64,000 nucleotides of DNA from Salipaludibacillus sp047795645. Lineage in GTDB: Bacteria > Bacillota > Bacilli > Bacillales > Salisediminibacteriaceae. This document shows, in pieces, positions 52,909 to 62,255 of the stretch (its first letter is position 1; each line of letters starts with the position of its first letter). The notes under the pieces are model-generated. The model was not told the DNA's origin and did no database searches. It saw only the letters and a list, made by a program, of their open reading frames with translations. A program made the position numbers and the translations under genes. Location of the stretch: positions 3,782,001 to 3,846,000 of the forward strand of contig NZ_CP181045.1 of the NCBI RefSeq assembly GCF_047795645.1, written 5' to 3'.

Positions 52909-53469
52909 ATGAAGCTCGTCGTCGGACTCGGTAACCCAGGGAAAAATTATGAACGTACAAGGCATAATGTAGGCTTTGAGGTGATTGATAAGTGTCAGGA
53001 ACGATTAAAAATTGAATTGGATCAGGCGAAATTCAAAGGATCCTACGGATTTACACGAGCTGGCGGAAAGAAAGTGTTTTTACTTAAACCACTTACGTAT
53101 ATGAATCTGTCTGGGGAATCAATCGTGCCGCTTATGAATTACTTCAAGATTGATCAAGAAGATTTATTAATCGTTTATGATGATTTAGACTTACCCCCTG
53201 GTAAAATTCGTTTGCGGCAAAAGGGAAGTCACGGGGGACATAATGGCGTGCGCTCGATCATTCAACATTTAGGGACCGATCAATTTAATCGTATCCGAAT
53301 TGGAGTCGGGCGCCCAGATCCTGGCATGTCAGTTCCTGATTATGTGTTAGGTACTTTTCCACCAGATGATCGACAAAACGTTGAGGAGTCCTTAGAAAAA
53401 GCAGCAAAAGCTGTGGAAGCATGGACAGAAAAAGATTTCTTGAAAGTCATGAATGACTTTAATCAGTAG
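52909..53469 (+). CDS. pth: Peptidyl-tRNA hydrolase
   Basis: 186 aa from the ATG at 52909 (MKLVVGLGNPGKNYERTRHN), which is the family start; AAGGAG lies 11 bases upstream. Releases peptides from tRNA of stalled or dropped-off peptidyl-tRNAs. The catalytic His is in RTRHNVGF, with DDLDLPPGKIR and KGSHGGHNGVRSI also conserved. An in-frame ATG at 52849 has its own good site (AAGGAGAG, six bases) and would add 20 basic/acidic residues (MLFKKLFQRRAEDQEGENVP); the longer form cannot be excluded. Called spoVC in B. subtilis. Confidence 0.93.
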   Translation: MKLVVGLGNPGKNYERTRHNVGFEVIDKCQERLKIELDQAKFKGSYGFTRAGGKKVFLLKPLTYMNLSGESIVPLMNYFKIDQEDLLIVYDDLDLPPGKIRLRQKGSHGGHNGVRSIIQHLGTDQFNRIRIGVGRPDPGMSVPDYVLGTFPPDDRQNVEESLEKAAKAVEAWTEKDFLKVMNDFNQ

Positions 53470-53629
53470 AGTGATACTAAATAGCTGTTTTAATTCAGAA
53501 TGTTGATTAAATTTCTAGTGTCACTCGAATGAACGGTAATTTGATTATTGAAGGACCATTCGATCCTTTCTCTAACATTAAAATATCAACAAATTTCACG
53601 AAAAGACCTTACTGGTTTGTAAGTACCCT

Positions 53630-53660
53630 TGAATACTTCAATCGAAGCTTGTTCATACTA
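53630..53660 (+). promoter_or_regulatory. fin promoter, SigG (SigF) type
   Basis: TGAATA (53630-53635), 18-bp spacer, CATACTA (53654-53660), 37 bp before the start codon. Both elements match the SigG consensus as I know it; fin is known to be read by SigF and SigG in B. subtilis. Confidence 0.75.
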
Positions 53661-53697
53661 AATGGACAGTCTTGTGTTTGATAAGGAGGGGACAAAA

Positions 53698-53925
53698 ATG
53701 TCTGTACATTATTATTGTCGGCATTGTCAACAGAAGGTAGGGTCGATTGAAGCTAATGTGGATACTCGACAGCTAGGACTCGAGCAATTGAATGAACAAG
53801 ATAAGCAAGAAATGATTGAATATGATAAAGAAGGTCATGTTCACATACGAACCATTTGTGAAGACTGCGAACAAACATTAAAAGACCATCCGACTTACCA
53901 TGAACAAGAATCCTTTCTTCACTAA
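53698..53925 (+). CDS. fin: Anti-SigmaF factor Fin
   Basis: 75 aa from the ATG at 53698 (MSVHYYCRHCQQKVG) with GATAAGGAGG upstream. Fin helps the SigF-to-SigG switch in the forespore by inhibiting SigF. Zinc-binding CxxC pairs are at YYCRHC and TICEDC. Same place as yabK, between pth and mfd. Confidence 0.93.
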   Translation: MSVHYYCRHCQQKVGSIEANVDTRQLGLEQLNEQDKQEMIEYDKEGHVHIRTICEDCEQTLKDHPTYHEQESFLH

Positions 53926-53940
53926 AATGAGGTTCGACAA

Positions 53941-53970
53941 GCTTTGGCAAGTTTCGCCAAAGCGTTTTTC
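53941..53970 (+). terminator. fin terminator
   Basis: GCTTTGGC-AAGTTTC-GCCAAAGC stem followed by GTTTTTCT. Confidence 0.88.
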
Positions 53971-54017
53971 TAGTAAGTTAAAAGGATAGTAATTATTTCA
54001 CTTATTATAACTATTAG

Positions 54018-54052
54018 ACAAGACGTTATCTTAAAAGCGTCTTGTGCTTTTC
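54018..54052 (+). terminator. Second hairpin upstream of mfd
   Basis: ACAAGACG-TTATCTTAAAAG-CGTCTTGT followed by GCTTTTC; it isolates mfd from fin transcription. The remaining 200 bp before mfd hold no gene. Confidence 0.6.
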
Positions 54053-54251
54053 AATTAGTATTTAGCTTTATTAATTAGAGAGACGTAAGAGACGTAGTGT
54101 GTTAGTAAAAGTAGACTTTGTTTGCAATAGAAAAATTATCGCATGTTTCTGGTAGAAAAAGTGATTGTAATTTAGATAAAATAGATAAATGTGAAGACTT
54201 TTTTGGATAATGAAAAACTAAAAGATGATTTACAAGAAGGTGGGGAAGACC

Positions 54252-57200
54252 TTGGAAGGGTTAATTAGAACAATTTATGATGGTGATGATGTCTCCAGTA
54301 TTGTCGAAGGTCTTGAAGCAAACTTATCTGAACAGATGGTTTCTGGTCTAACAGGTTCAGCGCGTTCGTTGATGCTTGCGGCCATATACAAGAAAACGGG
54401 ACACTCACAGTTAGTCGTTACTCATAATTTATTTCAGGCGCAAAAGTTATTTGATGATCTTGTTACGATTTTAGGTGAAGAGCATGTCTTTTTATATCCA
54501 GTTAATGAATTGATTTCTTCTGAGGTAGCCGTTGCTAGTCCGGAGATGAGAGGACAAAGGCTCGAGGCGCTTAATCGATGGACGTCAAACAAGGAAGCAA
54601 TTGTGATTTCACCGATTGCCGGAGTTAGACGATTACTCCCCCCGCCCGCCATGTGGGAAGGGCGACAAATTACCTTTCGATGCGGTGAGGAATTAGAATT
54701 ATCATCTATGTTAAATCAATGCATTTCAATGGGATACCAAAGGGTTGAAATGGTTTCTGCACCTGGGCATCTCAGTGTACGAGGAGGAATTATTGACGTT
54801 TATCCGTTAACAGAAGAACACCCTATTCGTATAGAATTATTTGATACGGAAGTTGATTCAATCCGTTTCTTTGACGTGGAGACGCAACGGTCGATCTCAC
54901 AAGAAAAACATGTGACAATAGGGCCGGCTAAAGAAATATTACTAGACGAAGAACATTTTCAACGAGGCGCGGCAAAGTTGGAAGAACAATTAGCGGTGAG
55001 TTTAAAAAAGATAAAAAATGAAGTTGTTAAAGAAAAGTTAGCAGAGCAAGTAGGGGCTGAGATTGACTGGCTTAAAGAACGTACAATGTTCGATGTAATG
55101 TACAAATATATGTCAATGTACTACGAGAAGAACCATACGTTGATTGATTACATTCCAGCGCAAGGGGCTGTTTTTGTTGATGAGATCAGTCGGGTCCAAG
55201 AAATGGTGCAAAGCCTAGAAAGAGAAGAAGCAGACTGGCAGACGACGATGCTTTCTCAAGGTGGTGCAGTTTCTGACTTACAGATGTCTCAATCATGGGA
55301 GGATATTCTTCAGAATTCCGTAGCACCGATGATTTACTTAAGCTTATTTTTACGTCATGTTCCTACAACAAACCCTCAAAATATTGTAAATATTCAAAGC
55401 AAAACAATGCAGAATTTTCATGGTCAGCTTCATTTACTTAAAAATGAAATTGTTCGTTGGAAAGAAGCGGGGTATTCGATATCGTTTGTATGTGAAAATG
55501 AAGACCGCGCTAAACGAATGAAACAGGTGTTAGAAGATTACGAGATTGAAGCTGCCATTGTTGGAAGTGAATACCTTCCAGTCAAAGGGCAGGCGCAAAT
55601 TACAATTGGAAACTTTATGTCAGGATTTGAACTTCCTTTACAACGTCTAATCGTTATTACCGAGGAAGAAGTTTTCACCAAAAAAACACGAAGACCCAAA
55701 CGTAGAAAACTATCAAACGCCGAACGAATTAAAAGCTATTCTGAACTAAAAGTTGGCGATTGGGTAGTTCATGTTAATCATGGGATAGGAAAGTACTTAG
55801 GTATCGATACGTTAAAAGTCGGGGATATTCATAAAGATTATATGCACATATCGTATGCTGGTAATGACAAACTCTATGTACCTGTAGAACAGATAGATCA
55901 AGTGCAAAAATATGTTGGTTCTGAAAATAAAGATCCAAAGTTATATGCATTAGGTGGAAGTGACTGGAAAAAAGTGAAGAAAAAGGTGAAGTCTTCTGTT
56001 GAGGATATTGCTGAAGACTTGATCAAAGTATCCGCAGAGCGAGAGCGAAGCAAAGGGCATGCCTTTGCAAAAGATGGCCCTGAGCAACAGGAATTTGAAG
56101 CATCATTTGCATACCAAGAGACTGAAGATCAAAGCCAATCGATCGAAGAAATCAAACACGATATGGAGCTAGAACGACCGATGGATCGGCTATTATGTGG
56201 TGATGTCGGTTATGGGAAGACAGAAGTAGCCCTTCGTGGAGCTTTTAAAGCAATCATGGATGGAAAGCAAGTAGCATTATTGGTTCCGACGACAATTTTG
56301 GCGCAACAGCATTACGAAACGATTCGTGAACGTTTTCAAGATTTTGCTGTCAACATTGGTTTATTGAGCAGATTTCGCACTCGGAAAGAAATGAAGCAAA
56401 CCTCAGATGAGCTGAAAAACGGTCATTGTGACATTGTTGTTGGAACGCATCGACTTCTTTCTAAAGACGTTACGTTTAAGGATTTAGGTTTGTTGATTGT
56501 TGATGAAGAGCAACGCTTTGGTGTAACGCATAAAGAGAAGATTAAACGGATGAAAGCGAATGTCGACGTGCTGACATTAACAGCGACTCCGATTCCAAGG
56601 ACTCTCCACATGTCGATGCTTGGTGTCAGAGATCTATCGGTTATTGAAACGCCACCGGAGAATCGTTTCCCAGTGCAGACGTATGTGGTGGAATATAATG
56701 AATCTCTCGTTAGAGAATCGATTGAACGTGAGTTGGCTAGAGGGGGTCAAGTTTACTTTTTATATAATCGCGTAGAGGATATTGAATCGATGGCCGATAA
56801 AATTTCCACGCTTGTCCCTGAAGCGAATGTCAAGTTTGCTCATGGTCGGATGACCGAAGGTGAGTTGGAAACGGTGATGCTAGATTTCCTTGAAGGAACG
56901 ACAGAGGTTCTCGTAACGACGACGATTATTGAAACAGGAGTAGATATTCCAAACGTGAACACGTTGATTATTCATAATGCAGATCGAATGGGTCTTTCTC
57001 AGCTCTATCAGCTTAGAGGACGAGTCGGACGGTCGAATAGAGTCGCTTATGCTTACTTCACTCATCAGCGAGATAAAGTGCTCACAGAGGTAGCTGAAAA
57101 ACGTCTACAATCGATTAAAGAATTCACCGAACTTGGGTCAGGGTTTAAAATTGCCATGCGTGACTTGTCTATTCGCGGAGCAGGAAATTTATTAGGTGCG

Positions 57201-57800
57201 GAACAACATGGGTTTATCGCTTCGGTCGGCTTTGACCTCTACTCACAAATGTTGAAAGATGCAATCGATGAACGAAAAGAGTCGATTGAGAGAAATGGTG
57301 AGCCAAAACAGGAAGTTGAACCGGAAATTGAACTAGATGTGAAAGTGGATGCTTATATTCCTGCCTCATACATTCCTGATTCTAAGCAGAAAATTCATAT
57401 GTACAAACGATTTAAAATGCTTGGCTCTCAGCGTGATTTATTGGATTTACAAAATGAGATGATCGATCGTTTCGGTAATTATCCAGCGGAGGTCAGTTAT
57501 CTTTTTTCTGTATCGAAAATCAAGTTGCTATCAAAACAAGAGAAGGTAGAATCAATATCTGAGAAGAATCAACAATGCAAGGTGATTTTTAGTGAAGAGG
57601 CGACGGACCGAATAGATGGGGCCAAGTTATTTACGGTTGTAAATAAAATATCACCGAAGTTACATTTGTCGATGATAGGGAGTCAACTTGCGATTCATCT
57701 GAAAACAAAGTCGTTAGAAGATGGCGAATACATGAAAATTCTCGAACAAGTTCTTTCAAAGTTAGAAGATGTCAAAAAAGATGAAGTAGCGAATGTATAA
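54252..57800 (+). CDS. mfd: Transcription-repair coupling factor
   Basis: 1,182 aa from a TTG at 54252 with AAGGTGGGG upstream, matching the family N-terminus; an ATG 27 bases earlier is less supported. Mfd displaces stalled RNA polymerase and recruits UvrA. An N-terminal UvrB-like region (SGLTGSARSLMLAAI) is followed by the RNAP-interacting CarD-like domain (about 490-560, LKVGDWVVHVNHGIGKY) and the SF2 translocase with Walker A GDVGYGKTEVAL, DEEQ box and TATPIPRT, then the C-terminal TRCF domain. Full length. Confidence 0.97.
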   Translation: MEGLIRTIYDGDDVSSIVEGLEANLSEQMVSGLTGSARSLMLAAIYKKTGHSQLVVTHNLFQAQKLFDDLVTILGEEHVFLYPVNELISSEVAVASPEMRGQRLEALNRWTSNKEAIVISPIAGVRRLLPPPAMWEGRQITFRCGEELELSSMLNQCISMGYQRVEMVSAPGHLSVRGGIIDVYPLTEEHPIRIELFDTEVDSIRFFDVETQRSISQEKHVTIGPAKEILLDEEHFQRGAAKLEEQLAVSLKKIKNEVVKEKLAEQVGAEIDWLKERTMFDVMYKYMSMYYEKNHTLIDYIPAQGAVFVDEISRVQEMVQSLEREEADWQTTMLSQGGAVSDLQMSQSWEDILQNSVAPMIYLSLFLRHVPTTNPQNIVNIQSKTMQNFHGQLHLLKNEIVRWKEAGYSISFVCENEDRAKRMKQVLEDYEIEAAIVGSEYLPVKGQAQITIGNFMSGFELPLQRLIVITEEEVFTKKTRRPKRRKLSNAERIKSYSELKVGDWVVHVNHGIGKYLGIDTLKVGDIHKDYMHISYAGNDKLYVPVEQIDQVQKYVGSENKDPKLYALGGSDWKKVKKKVKSSVEDIAEDLIKVSAERERSKGHAFAKDGPEQQEFEASFAYQETEDQSQSIEEIKHDMELERPMDRLLCGDVGYGKTEVALRGAFKAIMDGKQVALLVPTTILAQQHYETIRERFQDFAVNIGLLSRFRTRKEMKQTSDELKNGHCDIVVGTHRLLSKDVTFKDLGLLIVDEEQRFGVTHKEKIKRMKANVDVLTLTATPIPRTLHMSMLGVRDLSVIETPPENRFPVQTYVVEYNESLVRESIERELARGGQVYFLYNRVEDIESMADKISTLVPEANVKFAHGRMTEGELETVMLDFLEGTTEVLVTTTIIETGVDIPNVNTLIIHNADRMGLSQLYQLRGRVGRSNRVAYAYFTHQRDKVLTEVAEKRLQSIKEFTELGSGFKIAMRDLSIRGAGNLLGAEQHGFIASVGFDLYSQMLKDAIDERKESIERNGEPKQEVEPEIELDVKVDAYIPASYIPDSKQKIHMYKRFKMLGSQRDLLDLQNEMIDRFGNYPAEVSYLFSVSKIKLLSKQEKVESISEKNQQCKVIFSEEATDRIDGAKLFTVVNKISPKLHLSMIGSQLAIHLKTKSLEDGEYMKILEQVLSKLEDVKKDEVANV

Positions 57801-57828
57801 GTTATTTCATTAAAAGCTTTATGAAATG

Positions 57829-57859
57829 TAGCACCTATGGGAAATCATAGGTGCTACAA
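57829..57859. terminator. Hairpin after mfd
   Basis: GTAGCACCTATG-GGAAAT-CATAGGTGCTAC, a 12-bp perfect stem. No strong T run follows. A near-copy of its arms is found after spoVT (58702-58735). Confidence 0.6.
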
Positions 57860-57901
57860 ATGCGTTTTATAGGAAATTAGAGAACTTTATTCTTGAATTG
57901 G

Positions 57902-57932
57902 TGAATAGTTCTTTTTATTAAATCAAATAATA
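57902..57932 (+). promoter_or_regulatory. Candidate spoVT promoter, SigG type
   Basis: TGAATA (57902-57907), about 16-17 bp spacer, CAAATAATA (57924-57932). The -35 fits SigG; the -10 is only partly conserved. spoVT is SigG-dependent in B. subtilis. Confidence 0.4.
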
Positions 57933-58007
57933 AGGACAAGGTTCTGATCCATGTAAAATGTTTCGAGACATCTTAGATTAAACAAAGAAAGCGAGGCAAT
58001 ATATGTG

Positions 58008-58547
58008 ATGAAAGCAACAGGCATCGTTCGTCGTATTGATGATTTAGGTCGCGTGGTAATTCCAAAAGAAATAAGAAGAACTCTTCGCATACGAGAGGGA
58101 GATCCATTAGAAATTTTCGTCGATAGGGATGGTGAGGTAATCTTAAAAAAATACTCACCTATTTCTGAACTAGGGGATTTTGCAAAGGAATACGCGGAAG
58201 CTCTTTACGATAGTTTAAATCATATCGTCCTCATCGCCGACAGAGATACGTTTATTGCTGTGGCTGGAGGGTCTAAAAAAGAATATCATAATAAACCAAT
58301 TGGAGAAATTGTAGAAAAATCGATGGAAGAAAGGAATACTGTTATTCAATCGAAACAAGGAGAGTATACAATTGCTGGAGAGATGAGCGAATCGATCGAA
58401 GGTTATTGCATTTCTCCAATTATTGCGAATGGAGATCCGATTGGTGCTGTTATTTTATTAAGTAAAGGGAGCGGCAAAGTTGGTGATGTCGAAGAAAAGC
58501 TGTCAGAAACGGCGGCTGGTTTTCTAGCAAGGCAAATGGAGCAGTAA
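58008..58547 (+). CDS. spoVT: Stage V sporulation protein T
   Basis: 179 aa from the ATG at 58008 (a GTG lies just before it). A forespore regulator that modulates SigG-dependent genes. The N-terminal AbrB-like swapped hairpin (MKATGIVRRIDDLGRVVIPK) closely resembles the abrB product at 38060-38344, and the rest (about 55-179) is a GAF-type sensor domain. Flanked on both sides by hairpins with TAGCACCTA arms. Confidence 0.96.
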   Translation: MKATGIVRRIDDLGRVVIPKEIRRTLRIREGDPLEIFVDRDGEVILKKYSPISELGDFAKEYAEALYDSLNHIVLIADRDTFIAVAGGSKKEYHNKPIGEIVEKSMEERNTVIQSKQGEYTIAGEMSESIEGYCISPIIANGDPIGAVILLSKGSGKVGDVEEKLSETAAGFLARQMEQ

Positions 58548-58701
58548 CAAATACTCTGGTAAAAGTTGATTGATGTTTATTTTTCTCTCTTGCTTCGTTA
58601 GACTGCAGCTATGAACCCGCTCGACGAGACCTGTCGAGAATTTTCACGAAAGGGAGGAGAAAAGCTGGGATACTTAGCATAGCAAACCAAATATAAGGTA
58701 A

Positions 58702-58735
58702 AAGTAGCACCTACATAGAATTGTAGGTGCTGCTT
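58702..58735. terminator. Hairpin after spoVT
   Basis: AGTAGCACCTAC-ATAGAATT-GTAGGTGCTGCT followed by TTAATG. Strong stem, weak T tract. Confidence 0.65.
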
Positions 58736-58802
58736 TAATGATGGAGGGGTTCTAACATGCTATAATAACAAGGGATTATTAGGTATAGAGAGGAAATTAA
58801 TC

Positions 58803-60398
58803 ATGATAGAGAGTCGTCAAAAGCAAACATGGTTAAGGGGAGCATTGTATCTCTCGCTAGCAGCGTTCGTGGTCAAGTTGTTAAGCGCTGTGTACAAAAT
58901 TCCTTATCAAAACATCACAGGGGATATTGGTTTCTATGTATATCAACAAGTTTATCCATTATATGGCGTTGTGTTCGTGTTGGGAGCTTATGGCTTTCCA
59001 CTTGTCATCGCAAAAATAGTAGCTGCTAATGACGGAGATAAACCAGGGGATTTGTCATACATGATGCAAAGATTGACATTTCTTTTTCTATGTTTATTCT
59101 TCATTCATGCAAGTCTAGGGATTATCATCATTGCAACTGCAGATGGTATTGCCGAGATGATGGGAGATGCCCAGTTAGCACTAGCGGTTAGATGGATGGC
59201 TGCTCCTTTTTTCTTAATTCCATTTCTGGCGATTGGCAGAGGTGCTTATCAAGGAGTAGGCGAATTAATTCCAACAGCTATTTCACAAGTTGCTGAACAA
59301 GTGATTCGAGTCTCTGTCATTTTAGTCGTTGCTATTTGGGCGATGCAAGGAAACAACCCTTACTTAGCGGGGACATCGGCTGGAATTGGAGCATCTTTTG
59401 GCAGTTTAGCAGGGGTGACTGTTCTTTACGTGATGTGGAAGAAAAACCGCGATATCTTTTTAGTAAAGTCATTTAACTGGTCTTTGCCAAATGGTTGGTG
59501 GAAAGACTTGAAGACCTTGCTCGTAGCAGGTACATTTGTTTCAATCAGTGCAATGGCTTTGATAATTTTTCAACTAATTGATTCCTTGATGATTTTTCGG
59601 CTACTTGAGTCAAGTGGCTGGTCGATGGCTAAGGCAGCCATCGAAAAAGGAGTTTATGATCGTGGTTGGCCACTTATACAATTCGGTGCAGTTATTACGA
59701 CAGTGTTTTCGTATGCCGCAATCCCACATATTGCTCGCGCATATGAGGCTGGTCGCCTGTTTGATGCGAAAGAAGAAATTCGTCGCTCGGTTAAGGTGTG
59801 TTTTGTGTTTGGTGGTGCAGCTGCAATGGGAATAGTAATGATCATGCCGTCATTAAACAAAATGATGTTCACTGATTATCAAGGTACGATGACGTTACAA
59901 TTAATAACCTCGGTTGTTTTCTTTGGTGCGATATTTATGACGGTTGCAGGTTTGCTTCATGCTGTAGGAAAAGCTGTTGTGTCTGTATATATATTGATAG
60001 GCGGTATTTTACTAAAGATCTCGTTTAATTTTGCATTCATTCCAGCTTACGGAATTTTTGGAGCCGCTTTAGCATCAGTAATGCCTTTTGTTATTATGGC
60101 TCTCGTTTCACTCGGAGTACTCATCCGCTTGTCACTTTGGAAACCTGAATCCTTCCATTTTTGGTGGAAATGGTTGTTAAGTCTTTTTGGAATGATTGTA
60201 TTCCTAAGTATTTATCAAGCAGGAATGGAAAGGCTTTTGCCAAATGGGCGAGGAGCAGAGGCGATTCTTTCATTATCATCTGCGAGTCTTGGTGCAGCGA
60301 TCTATTTATGGCTTATTTATTACTTTCGTCTGTTCACGAAACAAGAATGGGATCACCTACCGAAAATTGGACGTTGGTTTCCTTATAGAGCTAAATAA
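58803..60398 (+). CDS. yabM: Polysaccharide biosynthesis / MATE-like flippase family protein
   Basis: 531 aa, ATG after AGAGGAAATT. About 14 predicted membrane segments of the MurJ/SpoVB/Wzx (MOP) superfamily. The N-terminal segment SLAAFVVKLLSAVYKIPYQN is typical of SpoVB-like proteins, followed by GFYVYQQVYPLYG. Probably moves a lipid-linked wall precursor across the membrane, but the substrate of YabM is not established. Conserved spoVT-yabM-yabN order. Confidence 0.92.
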   Translation: MIESRQKQTWLRGALYLSLAAFVVKLLSAVYKIPYQNITGDIGFYVYQQVYPLYGVVFVLGAYGFPLVIAKIVAANDGDKPGDLSYMMQRLTFLFLCLFFIHASLGIIIIATADGIAEMMGDAQLALAVRWMAAPFFLIPFLAIGRGAYQGVGELIPTAISQVAEQVIRVSVILVVAIWAMQGNNPYLAGTSAGIGASFGSLAGVTVLYVMWKKNRDIFLVKSFNWSLPNGWWKDLKTLLVAGTFVSISAMALIIFQLIDSLMIFRLLESSGWSMAKAAIEKGVYDRGWPLIQFGAVITTVFSYAAIPHIARAYEAGRLFDAKEEIRRSVKVCFVFGGAAAMGIVMIMPSLNKMMFTDYQGTMTLQLITSVVFFGAIFMTVAGLLHAVGKAVVSVYILIGGILLKISFNFAFIPAYGIFGAALASVMPFVIMALVSLGVLIRLSLWKPESFHFWWKWLLSLFGMIVFLSIYQAGMERLLPNGRGAEAILSLSSASLGAAIYLWLIYYFRLFTKQEWDHLPKIGRWFPYRAK

Positions 60399-60425
60399 AT
60401 CACAGACTAAAGGGAGGAACACGCA

Positions 60426-61922
60426 TTGAATAAAACGATACATATCATTGGCCTAGGTGCGGGGGATATTAATCAGTTGCCCTTAGGAGTTTATCGAAAG
60501 TTGAAGGAAAATCGTGATCACATGTTTGTCCGAACAGAGGATCATCCAGTGATAGAAGATTTAAGATTGGAAGGAATGAGATTTACTAGTTTTGATTTTA
60601 TTTATGAGGATCATGATCAATTTGAAGATGTCTACAAAAAAATTGTTGAGAGACTACTTGAAGAAGTCGCTGAAAAAACATCGATTGTTTATGCAGTTCC
60701 AGGACACCCAATGGTAGCAGAGGCTACTGTTCAAAGTTTATTACAGCAAACAGACGAAGTTGATGTCGTTGTTGAAGGGGGACAAAGTTTTTTAGATGCG
60801 ATGTTTAGCGCTTTGAAGATTGATCCGATTGAAGGGTTCCAGCTCGTTGATGGGGTAACGATTCAACCTGAAAACCTTATCCTAACTCAGCATGTTATTA
60901 TCGGACAAGTGTATGATCAATTAAGTGCTTCTGAAGTTAAATTAGCATTGATGGAGCGTCTGCCTGATGATTATGAAGTGGTGGTAGTTACCGCCGCTGG
61001 AAGTGAACAGGAATCGATTGAATATGTTCCACTTTATGATCTAGATCGTGTAGCGACGCTAAGTAATTTAACGGCTGTGTATCTCCCACCTGTGCAAAGT
61101 GAAGAACTGTTGTATCGTGATTTTTCTAAACTTCGTCAAGTCATCAAGACGCTGCGAGGCCCGAACGGCTGTCCGTGGGACCGAAAGCAAACGCATGAAT
61201 CATTAAAGCAATATGCTGTTGAAGAGACGTACGAATTGTTAGAAGCGATCGACGAACAAGATGATGAGCACCTTGTCGAAGAACTTGGCGATGTGTTATT
61301 GCAAGTACTCCTCCATGCGCAAATTGGTGAAGACAATGGCTATTTTAACGTAGAAGACGTGATCAAACGATTGACAGAGAAAATGGTGCGAAGGCATCCT
61401 CACGTGTTTGCAAATGGTCATGCTGATAATGAAGATGAAGTCGTTTCAAATTGGGAAGATATTAAAAAGCAAGAAAAAAGTGAAGCGGGTAGATACGAAG
61501 ATGCTCGGGTTTCAGCACTCGATGGTATTCCAGCGACACTACCTAGTCTTCTAAAAGCCTTCAAATTGCAAAAGAAGGCGGCAAAGGTTGGTTTTGATTG
61601 GGGAGAAGAAGCGCCAATGTGGATGAAGCTTCAAGAAGAGATTGCTGAATGGTTGCACGAAATGAAAGAAGGATCTTATGATACTGCTGTCGAAGAGTTT
61701 GGTGATGTCTTGTTTGCATTTGTTAATTTGGCTCGTTACCATCAGATTGATCCAGAAGAAGCATTAAGGCAGACAAATGAAAAATTTTCTCGGAGGTTCC
61801 GATATATCGAGCAAGCAATAGACGAACGGGGAGATGTATTTAATGAACAATCATTAGTTGAACTTAATGCTCTCTGGGATAAAGCAAAAGAAGAAGAAAA
61901 GAACAATAAGGGGGGAATATAA
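60426..61922 (+). CDS. yabN: Tetrapyrrole methylase domain / MazG pyrophosphohydrolase fusion
   Basis: 498 aa, TTG start after AAAGGGAGGAAC. The N-terminal half (about 1-220) has the tetrapyrrole-methylase fold (IHIIGLGAGDINQLPLGVY, VYAVPGHPMVAEATV), and the C-terminal half (about 240-490) is MazG, with EETYELLEAI and EELGDVLLQVLLHAQ metal-binding helices. MazG hydrolyses NTPs and is linked to (p)ppGpp and stress in other species; the role of the N-terminal half is unknown. Followed by rqcP without a gap. Confidence 0.95.
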   Translation: MNKTIHIIGLGAGDINQLPLGVYRKLKENRDHMFVRTEDHPVIEDLRLEGMRFTSFDFIYEDHDQFEDVYKKIVERLLEEVAEKTSIVYAVPGHPMVAEATVQSLLQQTDEVDVVVEGGQSFLDAMFSALKIDPIEGFQLVDGVTIQPENLILTQHVIIGQVYDQLSASEVKLALMERLPDDYEVVVVTAAGSEQESIEYVPLYDLDRVATLSNLTAVYLPPVQSEELLYRDFSKLRQVIKTLRGPNGCPWDRKQTHESLKQYAVEETYELLEAIDEQDDEHLVEELGDVLLQVLLHAQIGEDNGYFNVEDVIKRLTEKMVRRHPHVFANGHADNEDEVVSNWEDIKKQEKSEAGRYEDARVSALDGIPATLPSLLKAFKLQKKAAKVGFDWGEEAPMWMKLQEEIAEWLHEMKEGSYDTAVEEFGDVLFAFVNLARYHQIDPEEALRQTNEKFSRRFRYIEQAIDERGDVFNEQSLVELNALWDKAKEEEKNNKGGI

Positions 61923-62186
61923 ATGCGGTTAGATAAATATTTGAAAGTATCACGTTTGATCAAACGACGAACGATGGCTAAGGCGGTTGCTGATCAAGGC
62001 AGAGTAAAAATCAATGGTCAAAAAGCAAAAGCAGGTACTGAAGTGAAATTAGGTGATGAATTAGACGTGTTATTCGGTCAAAAACACGTAAATCTTCGCA
62101 TTGATAGGATTGAAGAAAAGGCGAAAAAAGAAGATGCTGCGACTTTTTATACTATTTTATCAGAAGAGAAAATTAATAATGACTAG
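61923..62186 (+). CDS. rqcP: RqcP (YabO), S4-domain ribosome quality-control factor
   Basis: 87 aa, ATG directly after yabN with AAGGGGGGAATATA upstream. Hsp15-like S4 protein: the S4 core MRLDKYLKVSRLIKRRTMAK is followed by AVADQGRVKINGQKAK. In B. subtilis RqcP helps RqcH add alanine tails to stalled nascent chains on 50S subunits. Very likely in one operon with yabN. Confidence 0.94.
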   Translation: MRLDKYLKVSRLIKRRTMAKAVADQGRVKINGQKAKAGTEVKLGDELDVLFGQKHVNLRIDRIEEKAKKEDAATFYTILSEEKINND

Positions 62187-62216
62187 GGTAGCTTGTTCTT
62201 TTTATTCCTCCTTGGA

Positions 62217-62224
62217 CATACAGT
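62217..62224 (+). promoter_or_regulatory. Candidate SigE -10 upstream of yabP
   Basis: CATACAGT fits the SigE -10 (CATACA-T). The -35 region is only T-rich and unconvincing. yabP is SigE-dependent in B. subtilis. Confidence 0.35.
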
Positions 62225-62255
62225 TAGGATAAAGATGTTTAGAAGGAGGATGGGG

